64,000 nucleotides of DNA from an uncultured Erythrobacter sp. (GCA_913055155.1 CAJXJR010000013.1:1-64000), one strand, 5' to 3'. Positions 18,525-26,832 are shown, numbered from the stretch's first letter. The notes: generated by a model not told the origin, from the sequence alone. A program made the numbers and translations.

Positions 18525-19829
18525 TCAGGCCAGGTCCTGGCCCAGTTCGTCGAAAGTACGCTCGCGCTCCAGCTGGACCACGGCGTTGCGGCGCACCTTT
18601 TCGAAGGTGGCGGCGAATTTCTCCCGTTCCGGCACCGAAAGCGGGGCCATCAGGAAGGCGCCGCGTTGGCGACTGGCTTCCTGGATGATCTCGAACAAAC
18701 GCTTGCCTTCCGGCGTGGGCGTGAAGCGTCCGTGGCGTCGTCCGGGCTTGCCGGTGCGCTCCACCAGCCCGCGTTCCACAAGCGCGCTGACAGTGCGCCC
18801 GGCCTGGCTGTGATCGCGGTCCAGCCGGGAGACCAGCGTGTTCCAGTCGATCGGCGCATCAAGAGCGATCTCGTTGAGCACCCAGCTTTCGAAATTCGAT
18901 AGGTTCGTCAGCCGCTTGAAAGTCAAAGCTCCACTTCGACTGAAGTAGGCGGAGAGAGTCATCAGCGGCGAAATGATCCGCCCCCGTTCGATCACGATGG
19001 GATGGCCCGAGTCGGGCGAGTATTCCGGATCGATGGTGAACGGATTGAGCGATTTGACATCGGTGTGGCTCAGCGCGCGTTCCTGCTCATACAGCATCAC
19101 TGCACGCCGCAGCAGCTTCTCGATGACGGAGAAGAAAGCCGCCAGCTCCTCGTCCCCGATATCGAAAGTCAGTTCGCGGTTGCGCAATTCTGCCAGGCGC
19201 AGCAAGCGGTCTGCCAGCGTCGCGCCCTTACGAGTAAGGCTGACGGGCGCGCGAATCTGCTCGCGCTCCACCATTTTCAACTCAAGCAGCCGCTTGACCG
19301 AACGGCTGACTTGCGCCTTGTCGACGCCGACCGAGCCAGAAATATCGGCAGGCACCAGCGCGCCCTGGCTGCGCAGCAGGAACAGGATGCGACGGTCCAG
19401 CTCCACAAGGTCGATTTCGCGCGCATAGGACAGTTCGGCGCTCTCGCGCACCTTGTAGAGCAGTTGCCACAGCTCTTGCTGGATAACCGATGTGGTGCCC
19501 AGTTCGCCGGCGCGGTGTGTCTCCGCCTCGGGCGCCAGGCCATTGAGGATGATCGACAGGCGCGTATCGAATTCCGGCGGCACGGCGTTACCGCGGCCGG
19601 AAATGCCATCCCCCGCACGGGCACCGTGGGCAAAGGCTTCTACAATGCGCAGCGCTTCGTCGGCCATGGGGCCCAGCAGCTTGCTCAATTCCGCGCAGGC
19701 GGCGGGATCTTCCTGGGCTTGCGAGCCATCGGCATAGACGGCTCTTGCACGCGCAATCAGCATGCTGCGCCACGCCGGCACGACGTCGCCCCTCACCTCT
19801 GTCCGTTTCCCGTCGCGGGCTTTGCTCAT
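18525..19829 (-). CDS. Regulator with two tandem MarR-type winged-helix domains
   Basis: Encodes 434 aa from the ATG at 19829 (AGGGAGAG upstream). A typical MarR protein is ~150 aa and acts as a dimer. Here one chain holds two such domains: ~115-245 (L-D-R-R-I-L-F-L-L...V-D-K-A-Q-V-S-R-S-V-K-R-L, then wing T-R-K-G) and ~285-430 (F-E-S-W-V-L...H-S-Q-A-G-R-T-V-S-A-L-V-E-R-G-L, then wing T-P-E-G-K). An N-terminal ~100-residue segment is of unknown type. It may bind DNA as a pseudo-dimer. It is divergent from the TonB-dependent receptor gene, 654 bp away, which is a natural candidate target. No ligand is known. Confidence 0.82.
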   Translation of the reverse strand: MSKARDGKRTEVRGDVVPAWRSMLIARARAVYADGSQAQEDPAACAELSKLLGPMADEALRIVEAFAHGARAGDGISGRGNAVPPEFDTRLSIILNGLAPEAETHRAGELGTTSVIQQELWQLLYKVRESAELSYAREIDLVELDRRILFLLRSQGALVPADISGSVGVDKAQVSRSVKRLLELKMVEREQIRAPVSLTRKGATLADRLLRLAELRNRELTFDIGDEELAAFFSVIEKLLRRAVMLYEQERALSHTDVKSLNPFTIDPEYSPDSGHPIVIERGRIISPLMTLSAYFSRSGALTFKRLTNLSNFESWVLNEIALDAPIDWNTLVSRLDRDHSQAGRTVSALVERGLVERTGKPGRRHGRFTPTPEGKRLFEIIQEASRQRGAFLMAPLSVPEREKFAATFEKVRRNAVVQLERERTFDELGQDLA

Positions 19830-20483
19830 TGCTTTTGCGCTCTCCCTTTAAGCGGGGGCATAATTTACTTTGTCCGACTTGGATAGCGAAGCTGCAGCCC
19901 GGCGCAAGATTCCTCCACAATTGGCGTGATTCTCCGCGGAATCCGGGCGTTCGGACTCGATCAACGAAATTTACAGGCGATGAATTTGCAAGGCGATGCA
20001 GCGAGGCAACACTTTATTGCGCTTGAGACGAGAATCGCGGTAAAATCTCTCTTATGCCATTGGAATACAGGCGTAATTAAATTTCACGAACATGAAGAAA
20101 ATGGCATTGGACGTGCAAATCGGGTGGTCTTTTGCCGGGCGACAGAGGTCCCTTCCACATGCCCTGCGATTCCTCGACTAGACACTATCAACAAGCCGGA
20201 ATATGGCAGGAATTCGGTGAAGACCGGTCGATTCAAGACCTGTCTACCGGGGGAGGAAACGAATGCATACAGCGCCTTTCAGCGCCATGACGGGACGACT
20301 GTCTCCGGCATCCGTGCACGCGGCTTCCGCACCCGTTTCATTCCATCAAACACGTGAATCCCGCGAAATCGCGTCGGCAACCAGAGTGCTTGTCGGCGAT
20401 GCAACGGGCAATCTTTCGTGGGACGATGCAAACTGGCGGGACCGCGCGTTGCGGGGCCGCTTTCACTGTGAAGGGAGCACAAA
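19830..20483. other. 654-bp intergenic region between the MarR-type gene and the TonB receptor gene
   Basis: This stretch is lower in GC than its surroundings, and short open frames inside it (19926-20357, 20263-20487) show no coding pattern or ribosome site. It contains small inverted repeats (ATGCCATT/AATGGCAT around 20054-20108; CGGT-gaag-ACCG around 20217-20228). It should hold both divergent promoters and probably a long receptor leader. I compared it by eye with the cobalamin riboswitch core and found no match. Confidence 0.5.
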
Positions 20484-23400
20484 GTGAAGACCTTTAACCA
20501 AAAGCAGCTGTTCAAGGCTGCCCTGCTGGCAGGTGGTGCCAGCACCATGCTCATGGCCGCCCCGGCCATGGCGCAGGACGAGGACGAGGACCAGCCGCGC
20601 GAACGTATCGTGGTGACGGGTTCGCGTATCGCAACCCAGGATTTCAACTCCACCAGCCCGATGGTTACCGTCGATTCCGGCCTGCTCGAGCAGTCCTCGA
20701 CCGCCGCTATCGAAGCCAACCTCAACCGCCTGCCGCAGTTCGTGCCGGCGCAGACCCCGACCGCGGGCGGCGACATCCAGCCGACTGCAACCAATACGCC
20801 GGGTGCTGCTACCGTGTCGCTGCGCGGTGTGGGTACCAACCGTAACCTCGTGCTGATCGACGGTCGTCGCGGTACGCCGGGCAACGCTTCGGGCGTGGTC
20901 GATATCTCGACCATCCCTGCCGCCGCCATCGAGCGTGTCGAGGTGATCTCGGGCGGTGCATCGGCAACCTACGGTGCCGACGCCGTGGCCGGTGTTACCA
21001 ACTTCATCCTGAAGAAGGACTTCGAAGGTCTCGAACTGGACGCCCAGTTCGGTATCACCCAGGAAGGTGACAACTTCGAATACCAGCTGTCGGGCATCAT
21101 GGGTTCCGACTTCGCCGACGGTCGCGGCAACGTGTCGATCGCCATGTCGATCAATACCCGTGAAGCCAACTTCCAGCGCGATCGCGACTGGTATCGCGAC
21201 CTGTGGAGCGACCCGACCATCGGCGGTACGCAGTTCTTCATCGAACAGCCGGGCATCAACTTTGGCTTCGGCAACCTGCCGAACTACGGTGCGGTGTTCC
21301 CGGGTGCTCCGGACGGCACGCAGTACATCGATGTTCCGATCGATCCCGATGATCCGGATTCGTTCCTGACCCGCGTGCTCGCCAACCCCGGCGCGCTTGG
21401 CCAGACCGTCTTCACCCAGGCCGATGGCACTGCCTTCACCACCAACTTCGGTGGCTTCGGCAACAGTGCCTTCAACTTGCCGGATGATGGTCTGCCGTAC
21501 CTGCGCGCCTCGAACGGCACGATCTCGCAGAACAACACCGACCTCTACCTGATCCTGCCGCTGACGCGTTACAACTTCTTCGCCCGCGGCAACTACGAGA
21601 TCAACGACTGGGTCGGGGTGTTTGCCCAGGGCCTGTTCAGCCACGTGGAGACCTTCACGCGTAACGAGCCGGGCCCGATCTTCGCCGGTTGGGGTGTAAA
21701 CGTTGACCGCACCGGCATCGATGACGATCAGTTGCCGTCGGATCTGGTGACGCTGCTCGACAGCCGTGTTCGCCTCGCCGGACCGGGTGATCCGGGGTAC
21801 ATTACCCCGATCTACAACACCCCCGGCGATCCGACTTCGGGTCTTGACCTCACGGTTCAGCAACCGCTGCAGCCTGTTGTCTCGGCGGCTAACGACCCGT
21901 TCACGATCCAGGCCCTGCTGCCCGAAAATCGTGAAACGACCACCGACGTGACGACGTACAACATGACGGCGGGCCTCGAAGGTTTCGTCCCCGGCACCAG
22001 CTTTGCTTGGGAAGCCTTCGTCAGCCACGGCATCTCGTCGACTTACGCGAAGCAGACGGGCGTCTACTCGCTGAGCCGCATGCGCACCGTTCTCAACTCC
22101 GGCAACTTCGGCCAGGGCTTCGAACAGACGGGTAACCCTTCACAAGGTGGCTTCGGCGCCTCGACCGGTACCTGTACTTCGGGCCTGAACTTCTACCAGC
22201 CGCCTGCCGGCGGCTTCTCGGAAGACTGCCTCGAAGCCGTGCGTGCCGACCTGAAGAACCGCGGCGAAGTGACTCAGACGATTGCCGAAGCCAACATCTC
22301 GGGTGGTCTGGTTGACCTTCCCGCAGGTGAACTGGGCATCGCGCTGGGTGCCAGCTATCGCGAAGTGCAGTACAGCTTCGACAACGATACGCTGACCACG
22401 CAGGGCCGTTCGTTCAACGACCAGGCGCTGGGCATCTATCCCAGCGGCAACGTCGATGCATCGTTCGACGTGCATGAAGTATACGGCGAAATGCTGGTCC
22501 CGATCCTGGCGGATCTGCCCGGCATTGCGTCGTTCAGCCTGGAGCTTGGCGGTCGTATCTCCGACTACTCGACCACGGGTACCAGCTACACCTACAAGAT
22601 CTTGGGTGACTGGGAAGTGACCGACTGGCTCCGCGTCCGCGGTGGTTACAACCGCGCGGAACGTGCTCCGAACATCGGCGAGCTGTTCCTGGCCGCACAG
22701 CAGACCTTTGGTGTGAACACCGCGGGTGACCCCTGTGCGATCAACAACCCGCTGTCGTTCTCTGCCAACCCGGCCAACCCGAACGGCGCGCAGGTTGAGG
22801 CAGTCTGCCGTGCCCTGATGGACCAGACCGGCGACCTGACTGCAGATGACTTCTTCTATCTGCAGGATAGCAGCGGCACCTACGTCAACGGCGCCAACAA
22901 CCCCAGCACCTTCGGCTTCGCCTTCCCGACGACGGTTGGTAACCCCAACCTGACCCCGGAAACGGCCGACACCTGGACTGCCGGTGTGGTTATCACCTCG
23001 CCGTTCACCAGCGCGCTGTTCAACCGCTTCCGCCTGTCGGTGGACTGGTTCGACATCTCGGTGGAGAATGCCATCGGTGAACAGACCGTGGCCGTGGCAC
23101 TGCAGCAGTGCTTCGACCCGGCCCTGAACCCGGCATTCGCCAGCGGCAGCGCCGTCGACGTGGCCAACTCGCAGTTCTGCCAGCTGGTTCCGCGCAATAC
23201 GCAGAACGGTGGTCTGGGCAACGTCAGCCGCACCTACGTCAACAACGGTGCATTCAGCGTGCAGGGCATCGACGCCCAGCTCGACTGGGGCTTCGACGTG
23301 GGTCCGGGTTCGCTGAACCTGAACGTGCTGGCCAACTACCTGATCCACTTCGAGTCGACTTCTCTCGCCGGCATCGTTCCGGTCGTGGATTACGTTGGCA

Positions 23401-23792
23401 CGCAGGGTACGGGTGAAAACGGCCTGAACACGGGTGTGTACGAATATCGTATCCTCACCACCGTGGGCTACAACTGGGGTCCGGCCTACGTCGGTATCCA
23501 GTGGCAGCACCTGCCGTCGATCGAAGACGCTTCGGAAGCACAGTTCGGTCCGAACTCGACCACTGGCTACCCGAGCTACAACATGTTCGACCTGAATGGC
23601 TCCTATGCCATCACGGACGATATCAACCTGCGGTTCGGTATCCAGAACCTGTTCAACAAGCGTCCGCCGCTGGGTGGCCGCGACACGGCGCTGGATGGCA
23701 CGGGTGCGACCCTGCCGGGTGGTTCGTACAACGCCACGTTCTACGACACCAACGGCCGTCGCTTCTACTTCGGTGCGAACCTGCGGTTCTGA
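20484..23792 (+). CDS. TonB-dependent outer-membrane receptor
   Basis: Encodes 1102 aa from a GTG preceded by AAGGGAG. Residues 1-31 are a signal peptide (A-M-A-Q). A TonB-box-like stretch R-I-V-V-T-G-S-R-I follows at ~41, then the plug (~50-180, with L-I-D-G-R-R and I-E-R-V-E-V-I-S-G-G-A-S-A-T-Y-G-A-D-A-V-A-G-V). The rest is a 22-strand-type barrel ending in aromatic F1102. The substrate cannot be told from the sequence. Codon use differs from neighbours: GGT, CGT and GTT are frequent, as expected for a very highly expressed gene. A strong terminator follows. Confidence 0.95.
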   Translation: MKTFNQKQLFKAALLAGGASTMLMAAPAMAQDEDEDQPRERIVVTGSRIATQDFNSTSPMVTVDSGLLEQSSTAAIEANLNRLPQFVPAQTPTAGGDIQPTATNTPGAATVSLRGVGTNRNLVLIDGRRGTPGNASGVVDISTIPAAAIERVEVISGGASATYGADAVAGVTNFILKKDFEGLELDAQFGITQEGDNFEYQLSGIMGSDFADGRGNVSIAMSINTREANFQRDRDWYRDLWSDPTIGGTQFFIEQPGINFGFGNLPNYGAVFPGAPDGTQYIDVPIDPDDPDSFLTRVLANPGALGQTVFTQADGTAFTTNFGGFGNSAFNLPDDGLPYLRASNGTISQNNTDLYLILPLTRYNFFARGNYEINDWVGVFAQGLFSHVETFTRNEPGPIFAGWGVNVDRTGIDDDQLPSDLVTLLDSRVRLAGPGDPGYITPIYNTPGDPTSGLDLTVQQPLQPVVSAANDPFTIQALLPENRETTTDVTTYNMTAGLEGFVPGTSFAWEAFVSHGISSTYAKQTGVYSLSRMRTVLNSGNFGQGFEQTGNPSQGGFGASTGTCTSGLNFYQPPAGGFSEDCLEAVRADLKNRGEVTQTIAEANISGGLVDLPAGELGIALGASYREVQYSFDNDTLTTQGRSFNDQALGIYPSGNVDASFDVHEVYGEMLVPILADLPGIASFSLELGGRISDYSTTGTSYTYKILGDWEVTDWLRVRGGYNRAERAPNIGELFLAAQQTFGVNTAGDPCAINNPLSFSANPANPNGAQVEAVCRALMDQTGDLTADDFFYLQDSSGTYVNGANNPSTFGFAFPTTVGNPNLTPETADTWTAGVVITSPFTSALFNRFRLSVDWFDISVENAIGEQTVAVALQQCFDPALNPAFASGSAVDVANSQFCQLVPRNTQNGGLGNVSRTYVNNGAFSVQGIDAQLDWGFDVGPGSLNLNVLANYLIHFESTSLAGIVPVVDYVGTQGTGENGLNTGVYEYRILTTVGYNWGPAYVGIQWQHLPSIEDASEAQFGPNSTTGYPSYNMFDLNGSYAITDDINLRFGIQNLFNKRPPLGGRDTALDGTGATLPGGSYNATFYDTNGRRFYFGANLRF

Positions 23793-23817
23793 TCGAAGTC
23801 GACAGCCAAACAAGAAC

Positions 23818-23852
23818 GGGGCCTCTCCTTCGGGAGGGGCCCCTTTCTTTTT
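23818..23852 (+). terminator. Rho-independent terminator of the TonB receptor gene
   Basis: An 11-bp GC-rich stem (23818-23828 and 23833-23843, one G-U pair) with a TTCG loop is followed by TTTCTTTTT. It is a classic strong terminator 25 bp after the stop codon. Confidence 0.93.
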
Positions 23853-23891
23853 GCCCGCCCCTGCGGCATCCCACGGCAAAGGGAGAGAACG

Positions 23892-24881
23892 ATGACGCGC
23901 TTTGTACGATTCCACCAAACCGGCGGCCCCGAGGTCCTGCAGATCGAGACCGGCGATATCGGCGAACCGGGCCCTGGCGAGGTTCGCATCAATGTGAGCG
24001 CCGTCGGCCTGAACCGCGCGGAAGCCATGTATCGAGCCGGTCGCTACCCGGTTGAACCGCAATTGCCCAGCCGGATCGGCTATGAAGGCGTCGGCACCAT
24101 CACCGCGCTGGGCGCCGGCGTCGAAAACCATGCAGTCGGTGACCGCGTGTGCGTGCTGCCGATGATCAGCCAGGGCGACTATGGCATCTGGGCAGAGGAG
24201 GCGATCGTTCCCGCGCGCATCCTGCTGCCCGCACCCGAAAGCCTGTCGGACGAGCAGGCCGCTGCCATCTGGATGCAGTACATCACCGCCTTTGCCATCA
24301 TCGAGGTGGCCGACGTGGGCATCGGTGACGGCGTTATCATTCCGGCTGCATCGTCCAGCGTGGGACTTGCCGCCGTCCAGCTGGCCAACTGGGCTGGCGC
24401 CGTCTCGATCGCCGCCACCCGCACGTCCGACAAGGCCGTAGCACTCAGGCAACACGGCGCCGACCATGTCATCGCCACACAGGAAGAAGACCTCGTCGAC
24501 CGCGTGATGGCAATTACCGGCGGCCACGGCGCGCGCTGCGCCTTCGACCCCGTCGGCGGGCCTTATGTCGACACGCTGGCGCAGGCGCTGGCGGAGCGCG
24601 GCATCCTGTTCGTCTACGGCGGGCTCAGCGGAGAGCCCACGCCCTATCCCCACTGGCCGATGGCCTTCAAGGGCGCCAGCATGCGCGGATGGGTGGCGAG
24701 CGAGATATGGAACCACCCGCATCGCTTTGCAGCAGCGCAGCGCAAGATCCTGGCCGGGCTGGAAGGCGGGCAGCTGACGCCGGTGATCGCAAAGACATTC
24801 GAGGGACTGGATTCGCTGGTGGAGGCGAACGCCTATCTCGAATCGAACCAGCAGGTCGGCAAGGTGGTGGTGCGGTTCTAG
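23892..24881 (+). CDS. MDR-superfamily alcohol dehydrogenase/quinone-oxidoreductase-like protein
   Basis: Encodes 329 aa behind GGGAGAG. The N-terminal GroES-like domain has the G-Y-E-G-V-G-T-I turn (~residues 58-65). The nucleotide-binding Rossmann part starts near 150 (A-A-S-S-S-V-G-L-A-A-V-Q-L-A), with A-S-S-S-V-G in place of the usual G-A-A-G-G-V-G of quinone oxidoreductases. Typical zinc ligands are not evident, which favours a zinc-free reductase. The substrate is unknown. Its stop codon lies inside a 10-bp tandem duplication (24874-24893). Confidence 0.88.
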   Translation: MTRFVRFHQTGGPEVLQIETGDIGEPGPGEVRINVSAVGLNRAEAMYRAGRYPVEPQLPSRIGYEGVGTITALGAGVENHAVGDRVCVLPMISQGDYGIWAEEAIVPARILLPAPESLSDEQAAAIWMQYITAFAIIEVADVGIGDGVIIPAASSSVGLAAVQLANWAGAVSIAATRTSDKAVALRQHGADHVIATQEEDLVDRVMAITGGHGARCAFDPVGGPYVDTLAQALAERGILFVYGGLSGEPTPYPHWPMAFKGASMRGWVASEIWNHPHRFAAAQRKILAGLEGGQLTPVIAKTFEGLDSLVEANAYLESNQQVGKVVVRF

Positions 24882-24893
24882 CGGGTTCTAGCG
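24874..24893. repeat. Tandem duplication of GGTTCTAGCG at the dehydrogenase stop
   Basis: GGTTCTAGCG occurs twice head to tail (24874-24883 and 24884-24893). The first copy contains the TAG stop of the dehydrogenase gene. It may be a slippage product or a small insertion scar beside the tRNA-arm copy. Confidence 0.7.
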
Positions 24894-24898
24894 GCAGG

Positions 24899-24986
24899 TG
24901 GTGCGCCCGACAGGATTACTCGGCGGCTCCGCCGCCTCGTTGTCTCCAGCCCTCCGGCTTCCGACTCCGAACAAGGTCCGAACCTG
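24899..24986 (-). repeat. Split partial copy of the tRNA-Arg 3' arm
   Basis: Bases 24899-24917 are identical to 25032-25050, the CCA end, acceptor strand and part of the T arm of tRNA-Arg(CCT). The next eight tRNA bases (CGAACCTG) appear at 24979-24986, after a 61-base insert. The insert begins with ACT and holds the hairpin CGGCGG-CT-CCGCCG (24921-24934). This looks like an attachment-site scar or a small repeat element inserted in a tRNA fragment. Confidence 0.6.
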
Positions 24987-24997
24987 ATGGGGGCAAA

Positions 24998-25034
24998 CCA
25001 AAGGGCAGCACCCTTGCAGGATGCTGCCCTTTGG
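24998..25034 (-). terminator. Hairpin at the 3' end of tRNA-Arg
   Basis: A perfect 13-bp inverted repeat (24998-25010 and 25022-25034) with an 11-base loop is reached by minus-strand transcription at the CCA end, which it partly includes. GGTTTGCC follows on that strand. It probably ends the tRNA transcript or directs 3' processing. Confidence 0.7.
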
Positions 25035-25108
25035 TGCGCCCGACAGGATTCGAACCTGTGGCCCCCGGATTAGGAATCCGATGCTCTATCCGACTGAGCT
25101 ACGGGCGC
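25032..25108 (-). tRNA. tRNA-Arg (anticodon CCT)
   Basis: This is a 77-nt cloverleaf on the minus strand with an encoded CCA end. The acceptor strand GCGCCCG pairs with CGGGCGC. The D-arm begins TAGCTC, the anticodon loop is TTCCTAA (anticodon CCT, reading AGG), and the T arm is ACAGG-TTCGAAT-CCTGT. All stems close apart from one G-U pair in the anticodon stem. Confidence 0.97.
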
Positions 25109-25146
25109 CCGGAAACTCCCCTAATCGGGCTCTGCGTCCGTGGCAA

Positions 25147-25614
25147 TCAGTTCACGTCTTCAGGTGGTGCAACCGGCAGCGGCAGGGGGGCGACGGGCAC
25201 GCCTTCGTCCAGCAATTCCCTGGCTTGCTCAAGGGTTGCCTCGCCATGAATGGCGGCATGGTCGCGCTCGCCATAATGCATGGCGCGCGATTGCTCGACG
25301 AAATCCTTGCCTACCCAGGTGCTGTTCTCCAGCGCCTTTGCCTGGGCTTCGGCGAGCTTGCTGATCGCTTCAGCCACTTCAGGCGTCATCGGGGTATTCG
25401 ACAGCCCCTTGCCCTTGTCGGGCGCGGCAAACGCAGCCTGCTGGTTGCCCTTCTTGCCCACGGCAGGCGCCATCGGAGCCTTGTCCACCGCCAGCGAACC
25501 GCAGGTCGGGCAGGAGACAAGCCCCTGCTCCTGCTGCGAAGCAAAGTCTTCGGAAGATCCGAACCAGCCTTCGAACCGATGGCCGTTGTCACAGGAAAGG
25601 TCGTAAACGATCAT
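25147..25614 (-). CDS. DUF1178 family protein
   Basis: Encodes 155 aa; the ATG at 25614 overlaps the upstream hydrolase stop by four bases. The N-terminus M-I-V-Y-D-L-x-C-x-x-G-H-x-F-E-G-W-F and a later C-P-T-C-G pair form a likely zinc ribbon, the hallmark of DUF1178. The middle is Ala/Lys-rich and the C-terminus is charged with a Pro tail. The molecular function of the family is not established. In many alphaproteobacteria it sits next to a nitrilase-family hydrolase and grxC, as here. Confidence 0.92.
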   Translation of the reverse strand: MIVYDLSCDNGHRFEGWFGSSEDFASQQEQGLVSCPTCGSLAVDKAPMAPAVGKKGNQQAAFAAPDKGKGLSNTPMTPEVAEAISKLAEAQAKALENSTWVGKDFVEQSRAMHYGERDHAAIHGEATLEQARELLDEGVPVAPLPLPVAPPEDVN

Positions 25615-26438
25615 GGCTCGCGTGATGTAGGTATAACGCGCTTGTTGGCAAGGCTGGGCAGCTGTTTGCGCACTTCGGCAATCCGGCCAGGGTCGATATC
25701 GCACAGCGCCAGGCCGGCCTTGTCGCCGCCCATGTCGAGCAGGACTTCGCCCCATGGATCCACCACCAGCGAGTGGCCGTAGGTGGAGCGCCCGTCTGCG
25801 TGCTCGCCCACTTGCGCAGGGGCAATCACAAAGGCGCTGGCTTCAACCGCGCGGGCGCGTTGCAGCAGGTGCCAGTGCGCCTTGCCGGTGGGTACGGTGA
25901 AGGCGGCGGGAATTGCCACGGCATCACAGGCGCGGCGGCCAAGTTCCTCGAACAAGGCGGGAAAACGGATGTCGTAGCAGATCGTCAGGCCAAGGCGTCC
26001 CAGCGGCGTATCCTCTACTGTCACCACCTGTTCGCCTGGCGCGTAGGCGGCGGATTCGCGCCAGCTTTCGCCGGTGTCCAGTTCGACATCGAACATGTGG
26101 ATCTTGTCATAGCGCGCGGCGACCTGGCCTTGCGCATCGAACAGCACCGTTCGATTTGCCCAGCGCCCGTCCTCCAATGCAACGGGTATGCCCAGCGCAA
26201 TCCAGATGCCGGCGTCACCTGCTGCGCGCGCCACGCGTTCCACCACCGGGCTTTCGCTTTCCGGAACGATATGCTCGGCGGCCCGCTTGCGGTTGCGGTC
26301 CAGCAGGCCGGCCATTTCGGGGGTGAAGAGCATGCTCGCTCCCTCCCCCGCCGCCAGCGCCGCAGCATCGGCGATCGACGCGGCATTGGCCAGCGGGTCC
26401 GTGCCCGAGGTCATTTGCAGGAGAGCGATCTTCGGCAT
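25611..26438 (-). CDS. Nitrilase-superfamily carbon-nitrogen hydrolase (Nit/omega-amidase-like)
   Basis: Encodes 275 aa. The catalytic triad is visible: Glu in F-T-P-E-M-A, Lys in Y-D-K-I-H-M-F-D and Cys in L-T-I-C-Y-D-I-R-F-P. The K-I-H-M-F-D-V-E and C-Y-D-I-R-F-P-x-L-F blocks are typical of the Nit1/Nit2 branch, which removes deaminated glutathione or acts as omega-amidase. The gene lies 12 bp after grxC, a neighbourhood consistent with glutathione metabolism, though the true substrate is inferred. Confidence 0.93.
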   Translation of the reverse strand: MPKIALLQMTSGTDPLANAASIADAAALAAGEGASMLFTPEMAGLLDRNRKRAAEHIVPESESPVVERVARAAGDAGIWIALGIPVALEDGRWANRTVLFDAQGQVAARYDKIHMFDVELDTGESWRESAAYAPGEQVVTVEDTPLGRLGLTICYDIRFPALFEELGRRACDAVAIPAAFTVPTGKAHWHLLQRARAVEASAFVIAPAQVGEHADGRSTYGHSLVVDPWGEVLLDMGGDKAGLALCDIDPGRIAEVRKQLPSLANKRVIPTSREP

Positions 26439-26450
26439 CGTTACGCCCCC

Positions 26451-26714
26451 TCAGAGGCCGAGCAGCGGGTCCAGCTTGCCCGCCCGATCGAGCGCATGCA
26501 GTTCGTCCGAGCCGCCGATGGCTTGGTCGTCGATGAAGATCTGCGGCACCGTCATCGCGTCGGGCTTGCGCGCCAGCATTTCCTCCCGCTTGGGGCCACC
26601 CAGCGTGATATCGAATTCCTCGTAGTCCACGCCCTTGCCATCCAGCAGGCGCTTGGCCCGGTGGCAGTAACCGCAATACATCTTGGTGTAGATTTCGACC
26701 TTGGGCTTGCTCAC
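26451..26714 (-). CDS. grxC: Glutaredoxin 3
   Basis: Encodes 87 aa from a GTG at 26714, six bases after AGGGGAC-type purines; the product starts with S-K-P-K-V-E-I-Y-T-K. Glutaredoxins reduce disulfides using glutathione. The active site is C-G-Y-C (not the usual C-P-Y-C), followed by the T-V-P-Q-I-F-I glutathione-binding loop with cis-Pro and the G-G-S-D-E-L block. It heads the grxC-hydrolase-DUF1178 operon and is divergent from hsp20. The hsp20 promoter lies in the shared space. Confidence 0.95.
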   Translation of the reverse strand: MSKPKVEIYTKMYCGYCHRAKRLLDGKGVDYEEFDITLGGPKREEMLARKPDAMTVPQIFIDDQAIGGSDELHALDRAGKLDPLLGL

Positions 26715-26746
26715 GTAAGTCCCCTGAGAGTGCTGGATTGGCAGTT

Positions 26747-26774
26747 CTTGAAAGCGCAATTGCGCTCCCTATCT
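26747..26774 (+). promoter_or_regulatory. Predicted RpoH (sigma-32) promoter of hsp20
   Basis: CTTGAAA (26747-26753), a 13-base spacer and CCCTATCT (26767-26774) match the heat-shock promoter consensus (CTTGAAA, 11-16 bases, CCCCATNT/CYTATNT). The small heat-shock gene starts 68 bases downstream. The spacer is filled by a perfect palindrome, AGCGCAATTGCGCT (26753-26766), which could bind a repressor. Confidence 0.8.
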
Positions 26775-26781
26775 GAAACTC

Positions 26782-26832
26782 GCGGATGCCGAAAGCGGGT
26801 CCGCACACATGTCAAATTGCTCAAAAGAGGAT
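26782..26832 (+). promoter_or_regulatory. Predicted ROSE-type RNA thermosensor in the hsp20 leader
   Basis: Two hairpins fit the predicted 5' leader. The first pairs GCGGA and CCG (26782-26791) with CGG and TCCGC (26796-26804). The second pairs TTGCTC (26817-26822) with the ribosome site GAGGA (26827-26831) across an AAAA loop, leaving one G opposite a G. The UUGCU/AGGA pairing with a G-G mismatch is the core of ROSE elements, which open at high temperature. It supports the hsp20 start at 26842. Confidence 0.65.

Noticed and set aside
19926-20357. A 143-codon open frame in the leader region before the TonB receptor
   Set aside because: There is no ribosome site, no codon bias and no recognisable domain.
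19900-20483. Cobalamin or other riboswitch ahead of the TonB receptor
   Set aside because: I looked for the B12-box pattern and its conserved surrounding blocks and did not find them in order.
22140-24722. An 860-codon minus-strand open frame opposite the TonB receptor and dehydrogenase genes
   Set aside because: It runs through a strong terminator and two real genes and shows no domain; it is a composition artefact.
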